A DNA stretch of 64,000 bases, taken from NCBI RefSeq assembly GCF_040412425.1, contig NC_089762.1:25484891-25548890 (forward strand). The letters run 5' to 3'. Below, piece after piece: positions 11,296 through 21,471 of this stretch. Both the position numbers and the translations under genes were made by a program. This DNA comes from Macrobrachium rosenbergii. Its lineage: Eukaryota > Arthropoda > Malacostraca > Decapoda > Palaemonidae. How positions within the stretch are numbered: position 1 is the stretch's first letter; each line of letters begins with the position of its first letter. The notes under the pieces are model-generated. The model searched no databases, had not been told where the DNA came from, and saw only the letters and a program-made list of their open reading frames with translations.

Positions 11296-13508
11296 TTGGT
11301 ACGCTGTCAGGAGCCTGGGTGTACGGCGGTCCTCCAGCAACCCTGTGGCCATGTGGTGTGTCGCTCCCACTCCGGCGGCTGCGCGGTTCGCGTCGGGGAC
11401 CTGATCGTCTGGCACCCAGACGGCTGCGAGGTGTGCTACGCTCTGTACGAGCAGGTGTTGGATAAGTTGGTAAGCTTCAAGTCCGCTAACCTTTAGTCTC
11501 CTTTTGACTTCATTGCTTATATTGATAGATATGGCGGTTGGAGATTGTTTTAGTAAGCCTTTCTTTTCTTTCAGTCCGACCGTAGTTCCCGCGACTCTTC
11601 GCTGTTGACCCTCAAGATCTGGGTCGGCGGGTTTGGGAGGAACGTCGCGTCGGGGAAGCCTTACATCTTGTCAGAGGAGATTTGTAATCTCCTCTACCCC
11701 GCCACCCGGATCTCAGCCGCAGTTCCAGCGGAAGTAGCCGCCCCTTTGATTGAGGAAACGCAACCCTCCCAAGAAGACAATGTATGCGAAGAGGTGGCGG
11801 CCATCAACATCAACCTTGAGCCTATGAGCGTTGATCCGGACCACCAGGTAGAAGGTAAGGGGGTAAGTGAGGCAGGGGGAGCGAGTGTTCCTAGTTCCCT
11901 TTTCAATTCTCCTTCTTCCTCTTCTTCCTTTCAAGGTTTCCAGATATCTTCTTACCTTGAGGACAGATCGAGGTCTGCTGTCCCCAAGGTGAAAACCTTG
12001 AAAACGAAGGGCTTATCTAAGTCCTCTAGGCCTCAAAGGTCTAATCCTGCAGCTCCCTCGAGGTCGTCACGGGCTCTTAGCCCAGTGGCGTCTACTAGTA
12101 AGGCTACTCCCCCTACCAAGGGGTTGAGATCCAGGGCGGTTAAGGCGAGTCCCCCTCAACCTAACTTTGACCCTGAGGCCTTTGCAGAGTTTCTCATACA
12201 GAAGCTCGACAAGAAGGTCGAAGCTAGGATGCATGACCTTTCCTTTCAGCTTGCTTCGGGCTTAAAGTCTTCAGACGATTCTTGGAAGTCTTTAGCCGAG
12301 AGGATGCAAACCCAGGAGAACTTGCTCTCCGGGTTTATGCGCTCCGGAGTGGCGGCACAGACGTACGCTGTTCCGGATGCCTCCAGTCTTCCTCCCTTTG
12401 ATAAGGGAAATCCTTGGCGTCTGGCTCTGCTCCTCGGCATGAAGATACTCTCACCATTGAGGGCTTGGGTACACGCAGGTTGGAAGAACTGGAGTTCTTT
12501 CCACCCGACCTGGTGCCTCCCTACCCAGGCTATGCCAGGCTCACAGAGGAAGCCTGGATCAGATCAGACAAGGTCCCGAAGGAGACAGTCATCTTCCCTA
12601 GGGACCAAGCCCAATCCGCCTTGATGCGCACTCTCACTGAGTGGGAGGCGGAGAATACTAAGCTTACCCTCTTCAAGGGGACTTTCACTATGTTCTCGGT
12701 AGGTGAGGCTGTCCCTACCCCCTGCATGACTAAGGTAGCACTGCTGACTAGTCAGGCAGGCATTGAGGGTAAGCCGCTACCTCAACTCCGGGAGACAGAT
12801 CCCACTTCTCTTGTCTTCCCCAGAGATTCGGAATTTTGGTTGGGAGCTCTGGCCACGTTCACGGTGGGCAAACTCGACCCCGAGTGCGCTTTATCTCTCT
12901 TCAGTGAACAGCTTCCCAAGATTCCGGAGGCTCTTCTAAAAGCAGAATTTGAAGCCAGGTGCAGGCTGAGTCGCTCCCTGCATTCTTTGTGTCTGACGGA
13001 GGCAACGGCTGTGACCTACACCGAAGAACCTCTCTTCCAGGTCCTAACCAAATCCCTGTTGGCGGGATTCCAGGCGGACCTGTACGACTTTATAGTGGCG
13101 AGGATGAATTGTCGGAAGCACATCTTTGCGGACACCACCATAAGGCATGAACCCAATAGGCTCATGAGGAGCTCTATTTGGGGAGCCAATATCTTTCCCA
13201 AAGATGAAGTTAACAATGTCCTGGCGGAGGCAACCAGGGCAAATCAAAGCCTCCGCTCCGGCTGGGGTCTCCCCTTCAAAAGGAAGGCCACCGAGTCCGC
13301 CGGACCTCAAGCCAAATCAGGGAAAAGGTTCAGGAGGTACAAAAGACCTCACACCCAGACTATGCTGCAGGCTGTACCGGTCTCCCAGGTCGGTCAGCCT
13401 TCAACTTCAAAGGCCCAGCCTCAACAACAGTTTGTGCTGATGCAGCCGGCTCAGCATACCCTTGCTTCTCCAACCTTCGTGACATCCCTGGCTTTCAACT
13501 TCGTTTGA
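11296..13508 (+). pseudogene. DIRS-B gag-like gene (two exons, one frameshift)
   Basis: The first exon (11296-11469) encodes a Cys/His cluster with CGHVVCRSHSGGC and CEVCYALYEQ, the N-terminal signature also seen in copy A. After a probable 105-nt intron the frame continues from 11575 through a Ser/Pro/Lys-rich linker. The reading frame then changes near 12405-12420, from the frame of FDKGNPW to that of APRHEDTLTIEG, and runs to a stop at 13506-13508. The last part (about 12430-13270) is a folded, gag-core-like region with LTEEAWIRSDKVPKE and FWLGALATFTVGK; the tail is basic (FKRKATESAGPQAKSGKRFR). The true start is unclear because no ATG opens exon 1 and an acceptor-like CTTACAG precedes it. 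It probably coats or packages element RNA. Confidence 0.65.
11470..11574 (+). other. probable spliceosomal intron in DIRS-B gag
   Basis: The donor GTAAGC follows codon TTG at 11467-11469, and the acceptor tract TTCTTTTCTTTCAG ends at 11574. Removing 105 nt joins the two open frames in phase 0. The intron contains an in-frame TAG (11494-11496), so the downstream gag is only reachable by splicing or a separate start. Introns have been reported in some DIRS-like elements. Confidence 0.65.
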
Positions 13509-15490
13509 AAGCCAGGGGCTTTTTTCAGGCTTTAATAGGAACACGAGGGGAAGCAGAGCCAGAGACTCCTTCAGAGGTAGGTCTGCGTCCACGTTCCCTC
13601 TCTCGAGGAGAGGAGGCCGAGGGAGTAGTAGAGGAGGTAAGCCCTCTCCCGCCCAATGAGTCTCCTCAGGTAGGCGGGAGGTTGTATCTTTTTCGGGACC
13701 GATGGACCTTCAGTCCGTGGGCCCACAGCATAGTCTCCAAAGGTCTGGGATGGAGCTGGAGCAGAGGTCCTCCTCCGCTAGTCAGATTCCATCAATCCCC
13801 ATCCAAAGCCCTCCTGGACTTTGTAAAGGACTTGCTTCAAAAGAGGGCTATAAAGAAAGTGAGACACCTGAAATTTCAAGGCAGACTGTTCAGCGTTCCG
13901 AAGAAAGGCTCCAGTCAGCAAAGAGTAATCCTAGACTTGTCTCGTCTCAATCTATACATTCAATGCGACAAATTTTGCATGCTTTCAATCTTGCAGGTGC
14001 GGACCCTACTTCCCCGTGGAGCCATCACCACCTCTATAGATCTTTCAGACGCCTATTATCACGTCCCGGTTGCGAGAAATTTCTCTCCTTACCTAGGATT
14101 CAGACTAGAAAAACAAGTTTACTCATTCAGAGTCATGCCATTCGGGCTCAACATAGCGCCCAGAATCTTCACCAAACTGGCAGAAACAGTAGTCCAGCAA
14201 TTGCTGTCCCAGGGGATCATGTTAGCCGCATACCTAGACGATTGGATAATTTGGGCATCCAACGCCGAGGAATGTCGGAGAGCAACAGCCATAGTGATCA
14301 ACTTCCTGGAATCCCTAGGCTTTCAAATAAACAGGGAGAAATCCCGCCTAGTTCCAGAGGCTCGATTTCAGTGGCTAGGAATCCAATGGGATCTGGACTC
14401 ACACAAACTGTCTCTTCCGCCAGCCAAAAGGAGGGAAATAGCCAAAGCCACCAGGCAGTTCCTCAAAAACAGGAAAGCCTCTCGTCGTACCCAGGAAAGA
14501 GTCCTAGGTTCTCTTCAGTTCGCATCTGTAACAGACCTGCTTCTGAAAGCCAAACTGAAAGACATAAACAGAGTGTGGCGGAGACGAGCCAGCAACAGAT
14601 TCAGAGACAAGGTGTCCCTAATTCCACTGGTGTTGAGGAAAAGACTTCAACCGTGGTCAACAGTCAAGAGTTTGTCAAGGTCAGTACCCCTCCAATTTCC
14701 TCCTCCATCGTTGGTGATCCACGGATGCTTCCCTGAGCAAGTGGGGAGGATATTCCCAACACAAAAAAGTTCAAGGAACATGGTCCACTGTGTTCTGCCA
14801 GTTCCATATCAACATTCTCGAAGCAATGGCAGTATTTCTAACTCTGAAAAAACTGCGTCCATCCAGACAGATTCATATCAGACTGGTACTGGACAGCGCA
14901 GTAGTGGTGCATTGTATAAACAGGGGGCTCCAAGTCGAGCCGGATCAATCAAGTGATGATAGCAATTTTCTCCCTAGCAAGAAAACACCGTTGGCATTTG
15001 TCAGCCACCCATCTGGCAGGTGTCCGGAATGTCATTGCGGATTCTCTGTCCAGGACAACTCCGCTGGAGTCGGAATGGTCTCTGGACAAAACATCATTCG
15101 AGTGGATTTGCCGTCAGGTACCAGGTCTCCAGGTAGATCTGTTTGCCACGGAGAGCAACCACAAACTTCCATGTTACGTTGCTCCCAATCTGGACCCTCT
15201 TGCTCACTCCACAGATGCGATGTCAATAGATTGGAACATGTGGCAGCAAAATCTATCTGTTTCCACCAATAAACCTGTTGATGAAAGTTTTGCACAAGCT
15301 CAGGTCATTCAAAGGTCAAGTGGCCCTGGTGGCACCCAACTGGCCGAAGAGCAGTTGGTTTCCTCTTCTTCTAGAGTTGAAACTCCGGTGTATTCAAATC
15401 CCCAGGCCAAAGTTGACTCAAATAGTACAAACTCGGACTGTGTCAGCTTCCTCAAGAATTCTAAATGCCCTGGCTTTATGGACTTCATGA
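13505..15490 (+). pseudogene. DIRS-B RT-RNase H-Dam-like MT polyprotein (frameshifted)
   Basis: Frame 1 of 3 runs from the end of gag (4-nt overlap at 13505-13508). Counted from 13505, RT motif A is TTSIDLSDAYY (Asp179), motif B MPFGLNIAPRIFTK (211-224), motif C YLDD (243-246) and WLGIQWD follows. RNase H starts at 14724 with DASLSKWGGY after a break at about 14716-14723 where two bases appear lost. It passes LDSAVVVHCINRG, breaks again at a G run (14923-14927), and ends with HLAGVRNVIADSLSR. The Dam-like MT domain begins VDLFATESNHKLP, reaches DAMSIDWN, breaks at an A run near 15250, and continues with YLFPP and VAPNWPKSSWF to a stop at 15490. There is no ATG near the start, so expression from gag by readthrough or reinitiation is possible. 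It copies element RNA into DNA. Confidence 0.85.
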
Positions 15491-16458
15491 AATTTGCAGC
15501 TCAGAGAGATGCTAATATTGATCCTATTAATACTCTGTTCTTAGAATCAGACAAAAGGGACTCTACTCTCAGACAATATGATTCAGCAGTTAAAAAGTTA
15601 GCATTATTCCTGAAAGAATCTGAAGCTAAAGTGATGACCATGAATCTTGCAATCTCGTTCTTCAGGTCATTATTTGAAAAAGGACTGGCCTCTAGTACTA
15701 TTACTACAGCCAAGTCGGCTTTAAAAAAGATATTTTTACATGGTTTCAATATTAACTTAACGGACTCATATTTTTCATCAATCCCTAGAGCATGCGCTTG
15801 TTTGAGACCAGCAACCCGTCCCCACAAGGTTTCCTGGTTCTTAAATGACGTACTAAAATTAGCATCGGACACTGATAATGAACAGTGTTCATATTTGAGT
15901 CTGTTAAGGAAAATGTTATTCTTAATTAGCCTAGCTTCAGGTGCCAGAATTTCTGAACTGTCCGCTCTCTCTAGAGAACCGAACCATGTTGATTTCCTCC
16001 CGTCAGGAGAAGTTCTGCTATCCCCGGATCTCAAGTTTTTAGCTAAGAATGAAGATCCACAAAATAGATGGTCCCCTTGGAAGGTTATCCCCCTTCCACA
16101 GGATCCGTCCTTATGTCCAGTCACTACTTTAAAGGCTTATTTAGATAGAACTTCTAATATAATGTCTGGCCCTCTTTTTGTCAGGGAAAAGGGAGGAACC
16201 CTTTCCTTAAAGGCCATCAGGCAACAAATACTGTATTTTATTAAGCAAGCTAACCCAGATTCAGTACCTAAGGTTCATGATATCCGAGCAGTGGCCACCT
16301 CCACTAATTATTTTCATAATATGAACTTTGAGGATCTTAAAAAATATACGGGTTGGAAATCACCATCAGTATTCAAACGCCACTATCTTAAATCTCTAGA
16401 GGCCCTTAAATTTTCCACAGTGGCTGCAGGAAGTATTGTCCCTTCCGCCCTAGATTAG
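14953..16458 (+). CDS. DIRS-B tyrosine recombinase (intact ORF)
   Basis: The frame is open from 14953 to 16458 (501 codons), but the first part (14953 to about 15250) reads RNase H/MT sequence that belongs to the RT protein. YR proper starts somewhere about 15260-15450, overlapping the MT end in another frame, as in other DIRS elements. Residues counted from 14953: Arg332 in SGARISEL, His442 and Arg445 in KVHDIRA, Trp468 in YTGWKS and Tyr478 in KRHYLKS complete the catalytic set. An N-terminal helical region (DSTLRQYDSAVKKLALFLK, about residues 197-215) is the usual DNA-binding half. It cuts and joins DNA through a phosphotyrosine link to integrate the circular copy. No disabling change is visible. 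Confidence 0.9.
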   Translation: MMIAIFSLARKHRWHLSATHLAGVRNVIADSLSRTTPLESEWSLDKTSFEWICRQVPGLQVDLFATESNHKLPCYVAPNLDPLAHSTDAMSIDWNMWQQNLSVSTNKPVDESFAQAQVIQRSSGPGGTQLAEEQLVSSSSRVETPVYSNPQAKVDSNSTNSDCVSFLKNSKCPGFMDFMKFAAQRDANIDPINTLFLESDKRDSTLRQYDSAVKKLALFLKESEAKVMTMNLAISFFRSLFEKGLASSTITTAKSALKKIFLHGFNINLTDSYFSSIPRACACLRPATRPHKVSWFLNDVLKLASDTDNEQCSYLSLLRKMLFLISLASGARISELSALSREPNHVDFLPSGEVLLSPDLKFLAKNEDPQNRWSPWKVIPLPQDPSLCPVTTLKAYLDRTSNIMSGPLFVREKGGTLSLKAIRQQILYFIKQANPDSVPKVHDIRAVATSTNYFHNMNFEDLKKYTGWKSPSVFKRHYLKSLEALKFSTVAAGSIVPSALD

Positions 16459-16806
16459 TCTATGCAATCTTAGTTATCCTGTCCCTTTCCTCTCTCGCCT
16501 ACCTGCCTCGTTTACTCACCTTGCCGTCTATCCTTAGGTCAGGCATGCTTCACAGCCTGACTCCTGACCATATTGTATATTACTTTTATTCCCTTTTGTT
16601 AGCATTTAAGTGTCTTGGTGTTAACCAATATTTTGTGTATATATGCCCTATGTTATTAACCAGGTCTTATCCTGTATTATTAATCATGTCCTATTTTTGC
16701 TTCTTGGATAATTAAAACTCAGTAATTACTGATAGTTTTATTTATCTCCATCACAGTAGTTGTCAGGGGGTTTATCCAAGCTTTGTATGATTAATTCTCT
16801 GTTATG
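16459..16806 (+). other. DIRS-B 3' untranslated stretch
   Basis: AT-rich, no ORF above noise. Ends at the ICR. An AATTAAA-like signal lies near 16711. Confidence 0.6.
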
Positions 16807-16896
16807 ATTTCACCGGGTGACACAGGTCGAACCCAGAAAAGGGATTTTGACAAAGGAAAAATCTATTTCTGGGGGAAGACCTGTGTCACCCGGTGA
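16807..16896. repeat. DIRS-B internal complementary region
   Basis: The first 35 bases (ATTTCACCGGGTGACACAGG and on to AGAAAA) are the reverse complement of the left outer end at about 8763-8795. The rest (GGGATTTTGACAAAGGAAAA on to CACCCGGTGA) is the reverse complement of the right outer end at 17234-17290. The two parts meet at AAAA/GGG, which equals the joint of a circularised element. The block is also a near-palindrome because both ends start with GTGTCACC-type sequence. Confidence 0.92.
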
Positions 16897-16956
16897 CCCA
16901 CCCCTATTCTTCTTTCCCCCCCTGAGTGGCATACCAGCTTGGGGGAGGTGCTAACC

Positions 16957-17250
16957 TGGAATGAGGCTAAGATGGCAGCTGAGGTGTTGGTTGGCTGGGT
17001 GATGGGTGTTGGATATGCGACGGCCCCTCACTTTCCAGGATTTTGAGATTGGAGATCTCTACAGGGCGGAGGCCTGTGGCAGTGGCAACACTCACCCTTT
17101 GTGTATACCGACATCTATTTTTATTCATTTAGATGAGTGAACTGGGGGTAGTAACCCCGGCATTCTAGATAGCTTTTTCTCTGGTATTTTTAGCAATTCT
17201 TATACCTAGAAATGTACTTGATGGAACCAATTTCACCTGGTGACACAGGT
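16957..17250. repeat. DIRS-B right inverted terminal repeat
   Basis: Begins TGGAATGAGGCTAAGATGGC and ends GGTGACACAGGT. It is the partner of 8773-9066. The element continues to about 17293 with CTTCCCCCAGAAATAGATTT and CAAAATCCCTTTT, which are found reversed in the ICR. Confidence 0.95.
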
Positions 17251-17293
17251 CTTCCCCCAGAAATAGATTTTTCCTTTGTCAAAATCCCTTTTA

Positions 17294-18001
17294 TCGTTAG
17301 GGTCTCTTAATGATATTTAATTTTGGTCATTATGGTCTTACTCAGAATACTCATCAGTTGATGTTATATGTAACCTTGGTAATTGCTTAGCGTAACTTAG
17401 TATTTGTGGTTATCAGTTTGGTGTAATACCTTATATAGTAATTAGTATCATGGCTCCCCTCTGGTATACAATTACAGCTCATTGACAGTGACAATTATAT
17501 GTCTAATTTTGGGAGACGTGCATGTAGTATGTTGTACGGTACTTGTAGGAAGTAAGTCTGTAATCCTAATTTGACTCCAGTGTGTGTAGTGACTGGTTGA
17601 TCGTAGTGGAATAGATGTAATAACAGAAGGCACTATAACCATTTAAGAATTATTCATAGAAAGTGTTTTTCTTCAGATGCTGATTCATCAGTGACACCCT
17701 CCTGCTTCTGCATAAGCTACCATAGGAACCTTTTTAAGTGAAAACTTCCAGAATGAGATTAAAAAATTACCTCTTTGTTATCTCCTTCCATAATTACCTC
17801 TTTGTTATCTCCTTCCGTCTCCCTGTAAACTGGTGGAAGTGAGTCTCCACAAGTTGCTAGATAATCTTCCAGGTTATTTATTGCCTCCTTCTTTGGGGAA
17901 TGATCACAGAACATTATGAGCATTAAGGCACACAGAGGTAAGCTCCACACCTGGCAAATACTCTTCACAAGTTGATCAAGTTAAGGAAGATGCCATTAGA
18001 G
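17294..18001. other. spacer, no gene seen
   Basis: AT-rich flank of copy B. A 27-bp direct duplication (ATTACCTCTTTGTTATCTCC repeated near 17766 and 17793) is the only structure. No coding signal. Confidence 0.5.
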
Positions 18002-18182
18002 CAGTGGTTCCCAACCTGTTTTTGGCTATACCCCACCTAATCAACTCTAAAATCATGATGTCCCCTGTGGTGATATTTAATTCTTATATTCACATGGAGG
18101 AAGCCTAAAGACCATTAACTTGATTTAAACATTCTTGAATTGCCCCCCTTACAAATCAGATTACCCACATTGGGAACCACTG
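18002..18182. mobile_element. hAT-like MITE with 8-bp target duplication
   Basis: It begins CAGTGGTTCCCAACCTG and ends GGGAACCACTG, inverted terminal repeats of the hAT type. Both sides carry the same 8 bases CATTAGAG (17994-18001 and 18183-18190), the expected hAT target duplication. It is 181 bp long and has no ORF. Confidence 0.93.
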
Positions 18183-18349
18183 CATTAGAGCCTATTGCTA
18201 ATCCTCAAGGAAGCATTACAGGAACGCATGGCTTTCATTCTTTCAATGCTAGTTTGTGCTCTAGCACTTGGTGTCACTGTGCAAGGTAGCACATCTCAGC
18301 ACACGGTACATGCTCTACAGCATCCAATATCTTAATGAACATGGTTTCA

Positions 18350-18960
18350 GCTGGTGTCTCCTGCCCTTGGTGTTTCAGATTTAATGAGAGAAAAGCCTAA
18401 AATGATGGAAGAGATTGCTTCTACTGGGATGGCAGGAGTGACACATTATTTTGGATTGAGTAATGAGAGTGGGGAATCCAATTATTTTAGGCTATTTGTT
18501 GATGAGAAATCCATTATTGTGGAGCATGTTGCAGGTCAACTGCCAGGTGCATGCAGGCCTGATAACATTACTCATGTCCCATGTTTAAACATCATGTTAG
18601 GGATTATTGGTCAACTGAAATGGTTATCAGCATGCCAGTATTGCCAAAGCTTTATGCTTCTTAATTGGTACCAGACTCTTTACAGATTTGTACTCATATG
18701 GATAATGATTTAAGAGACCCCCACTCCAAGGAAAAGCTGTGGAAAATAAGGAGCATTATGACACAAATACATGAAAGATATACAAGAAATCCGTTTCTAA
18801 AAGCTTGTGATTGATGAAAATCCTGCTATTCAAAAGGTGTCTTATTTTCCAACGGTATATTAGATCAAAGGGGCACCAGTTTGAATTGAAAATATACATT
18901 ATCTGTTAAGAATCAGAGTATTTTAGGCTTTACGCTTTTTATGGATGATGAAATAGTATA
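18350..18960 (+). pseudogene. piggyBac-like transposase relic, unit 1
   Basis: An open stretch 18354-18713 is followed by ETPTPRKSCGK and a KLVIDEN segment in shifting frames. Alone it would be hard to name, but it matches unit 2 next to it, where piggyBac motifs are clear. Shared landmarks are GTCAACTGCCAGG, CATGCCAGTATT and GAGACCCCCA. It is broken by stops. Confidence 0.55.
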
Positions 18961-19640
18961 AGTCATGGTTGATGAAATGAAGTGGTATCAAGGACATTGT
19001 GTTACTGGTCAACTGCCAGGCTCAGATAAGATGAAGAAATGGACAGAGAAAGGCCTGAGGGCAACAACTATGTCCTTTGTGATAACATTACTCATCCCAT
19101 GTATTGAAACATTGTATTAATGATTATTATTCATATGCCAGTATTCCCAAAGCTTATGCACATGATTGGTACCAGGCCCTTGATAGATTTTTACATTTTC
19201 TCAATAAAGATTTAAAAGAGACCCCCATTCCAAGAATGAGTTGTGGAGAATAAGGAACATTTGGACACAAATACAGGAATGATTCATAAGATAATATCCA
19301 TATCAAAAGCTTGTGGTTGATGAAAGTTTAGTGTTTTTTAAAGGGCGTCTCATTTTCAGACTGAATGTTAGATTAAAGAGACATGGATTTAGTATAGAAT
19401 ATATGTGACTATAAAATGGGTATGTGATAGCTATTGTTGTCTGTATTGGAAAAGAGATAGATACTCATACTGATGACTCGGGAGAAGTCATGAAAACGCT
19501 TGTGACCCCTTATATTGGTAAAAATCATCTTAACACTGATAACTACTACACCATGCACTGGCCTGTTAGCCTTCAGAGGGAGACACAACCATCAAATAGA
19601 ATACCCAGTCTTGAAGCAGGATGTTATTTTTGACCACAAG
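18961..19640 (+). pseudogene. piggyBac-like transposase relic, unit 2
   Basis: Near 19300-19360 the frame reads KLVVDESLVFFKGRLIFR, the piggyBac-group segment holding the first catalytic Asp. The ORF 19424-19633 contains VMKTLVTPYIGKNHLNTDN followed by YYT, the segment with the second Asp. Stops separate the parts (for example TGA after about 19407). The transposase would have cut and pasted at TTAA sites; no ends were identified. Confidence 0.75.
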
Positions 19641-19685
19641 AAAAACATTCGTGCTCCTCAAGACATCTGTACTTTCCAGTGTGTG

Positions 19686-21471
19686 TAGTCCTAACAAGCC
19701 TTCTCCAAGAAGAGTTCATTGAACTCTTCCACCTCTCCTGAGAGTGCCTAGGCACACAGCAGGTAGAGGAGTTGGAGGATCAGTGCCAGGGCTTGTTCCC
19801 CTCCTTCTTTCTTGTTTTACTGAGCATCACAACAAGGGGTGGCGGGGATTAAGTCAGAATGGGTTCTGACAGTGATTCCACAACAGCTTGTATGTTCTCA
19901 GATGAGAGACTTGTCTGTTTTGGTTTGGAGTTCAGAACCCCCTAGGAAGCAGTTCTGTTACGTCTTCTCATTTGGTTGAGGGAGGAGCAGTGTGGGCCTC
20001 CAAGGATCATTTGGGACCTAATGGTCCCATTTTTCCAGATTTCTTACAGATTGTGTGGGAGTGGCAATTTTGGAATTTCCTACATTGTGTGAGAAATATC
20101 CTAGGAGGGCAACTACAACTTTGTTTGCGCCCTCAGTTAACCTTTGGGTTTACTCAAGGCACTCGCTAAGTTCATATCATACTCGTAGTTATGGTGTTTG
20201 GAGAAGGTCAGCATCCTGTTCTATGGGTCGGGAAGTGCCTTTGTCTCCAGTAGATTGTGCAAACTTCCCCACTAATTTCATGCCAGAGGAGTGTGTTTGC
20301 AGATAAGCTATTCTTTGGAACAGGCACTTTATTGCAAAGCTTGCACTCATTCACAAAGATACTACGTTGACATAAAAATCTATAACACTTGAAACTTTTT
20401 TAAAAAACAAAGGAAATAAACCATCTGGGTCTTCTCTGGCCCAGCTATCAAGGTTATCAAGAAATTTCTTAACATCCCTAGAGTGAAATGCAGATTTTAT
20501 GAGAATAGGTTCAGGATGACAAGTATCAGGGAGAGGGACATCCTCAGCTGATTGTTTAGCTTCAAAAGCTTGATGAAGTAGTCCTAGCAAGCCTTCTCCA
20601 AGAAGAGTTCATTGAACTCTTCCACCTCTCCTGAGAGTGCCTAGGCACACAGCAGGTAGAGGAGTTGGAGGATTAGTGCCAGGGCTTGTTCCTCTCCTTC
20701 TTTCTTGGTTTGCTGAGCATCACAACAATGGGCTGCAGGGATTAAGTCAGAATGGGGTTCTGACAGTGATTCCACAACAGCTTGTATGTTCTCTGATGAG
20801 AGACTTGTCTGTTTTGGTTTGGAGTTTAGAACTCCCTTAGGAAGCAGTTCTGTTAATCTTCTCACTTGGTTGAGGGAGGAGCATTGTGGGCCTCCAAGGA
20901 TCATTTGGGACCTAATGGTCCCATTTTTCCAGATTTCTTGCAGATTGTGTGGGAGTGGCAATTTTGGAATTTCCTACATCGTGTGAGATATATCCTAGGA
21001 AGGCAACTACAACTTTGTTTGTGCCCTCAGTTAACCTTTGGGTTTACTCGAGGCACTTGCTAAGTTCATATCATACTCAAAGTTATGGTGTTTGGAGAAG
21101 GTTAACATCCTGTTCTATGGGTCGGGAAGTGCCTTTGTCTCCAGTGGATTGTGCAAACTTCCCCACAAATTTCATGCCAGAGGAGTGTGTTTGCAGATAA
21201 GCTATTCTTTGGAACAGGCAGTTTATTGCAAAGCTTGCGCTCATTCACAAAGATATTACGTTGACATAAAAATCTATAACACTTGGAACTTTTTTAAAAA
21301 ACAAAGGAAATAAACCATCTGGGTCTTCTCTGGCCCAGCTATCAAGGTTATTCAAGAAATTTCTTAACATCCCTAGAGTGAAATGCAGATTTTATGAGAA
21401 TAGGTTCAGGATGACAAATATCAGGGAGAGGGACATCCTCAGCTGATTGCTTAGCTTCAGAAGGTCGATGA
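19686..21471. repeat. 893-bp direct tandem duplication
   Basis: Unit 1 is 19686-20578 and unit 2 is 20579-21471, with an offset of 893 bp. Both open with TCCTA[A/G]CAAGCCTTCTCC and end with AGCTTCA[A/G]AAG. Divergence is a few percent by eye. Both carry the same minus-strand LINE-derived text. Confidence 0.93.

Larger units (their letters stand above)
8763..17293 (+). mobile_element. DIRS-type retrotransposon copy B, structurally complete
   Basis: The element has all hallmark parts in order: left inverted terminal repeat, long leader, gag-like ORF, RT-RNase H-MT, tyrosine recombinase, internal complementary region (ICR) and right inverted terminal repeat. The ICR is the reverse complement of the right outer end joined to the left outer end, which fixes the borders within a few bases and indicates the circular intermediate of this group. 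There is no LTR, no DDE integrase and no obvious target duplication, all as expected. The terminal repeats differ at about 9 of 294 positions. Gag and RT regions carry frameshifts while the YR ORF is open. Confidence 0.93.

Noticed and set aside
13702..14736. 344-codon plus-strand ORF rich in Ser/Gln/Arg
   Set aside because: It lies in another frame of the RT gene, whose frame carries all conserved RT motifs; the ORF has no motif of its own.
15501..16124. 207-codon minus-strand ORF
   Set aside because: Antisense of the tyrosine recombinase; no independent signal.
19972..21200. Repeated plus-strand ORFs (WASKDHLGPNG type) appearing twice
   Set aside because: Twins arise from the 893-bp duplication, and the opposite strand carries LINE wording; no start context or family.
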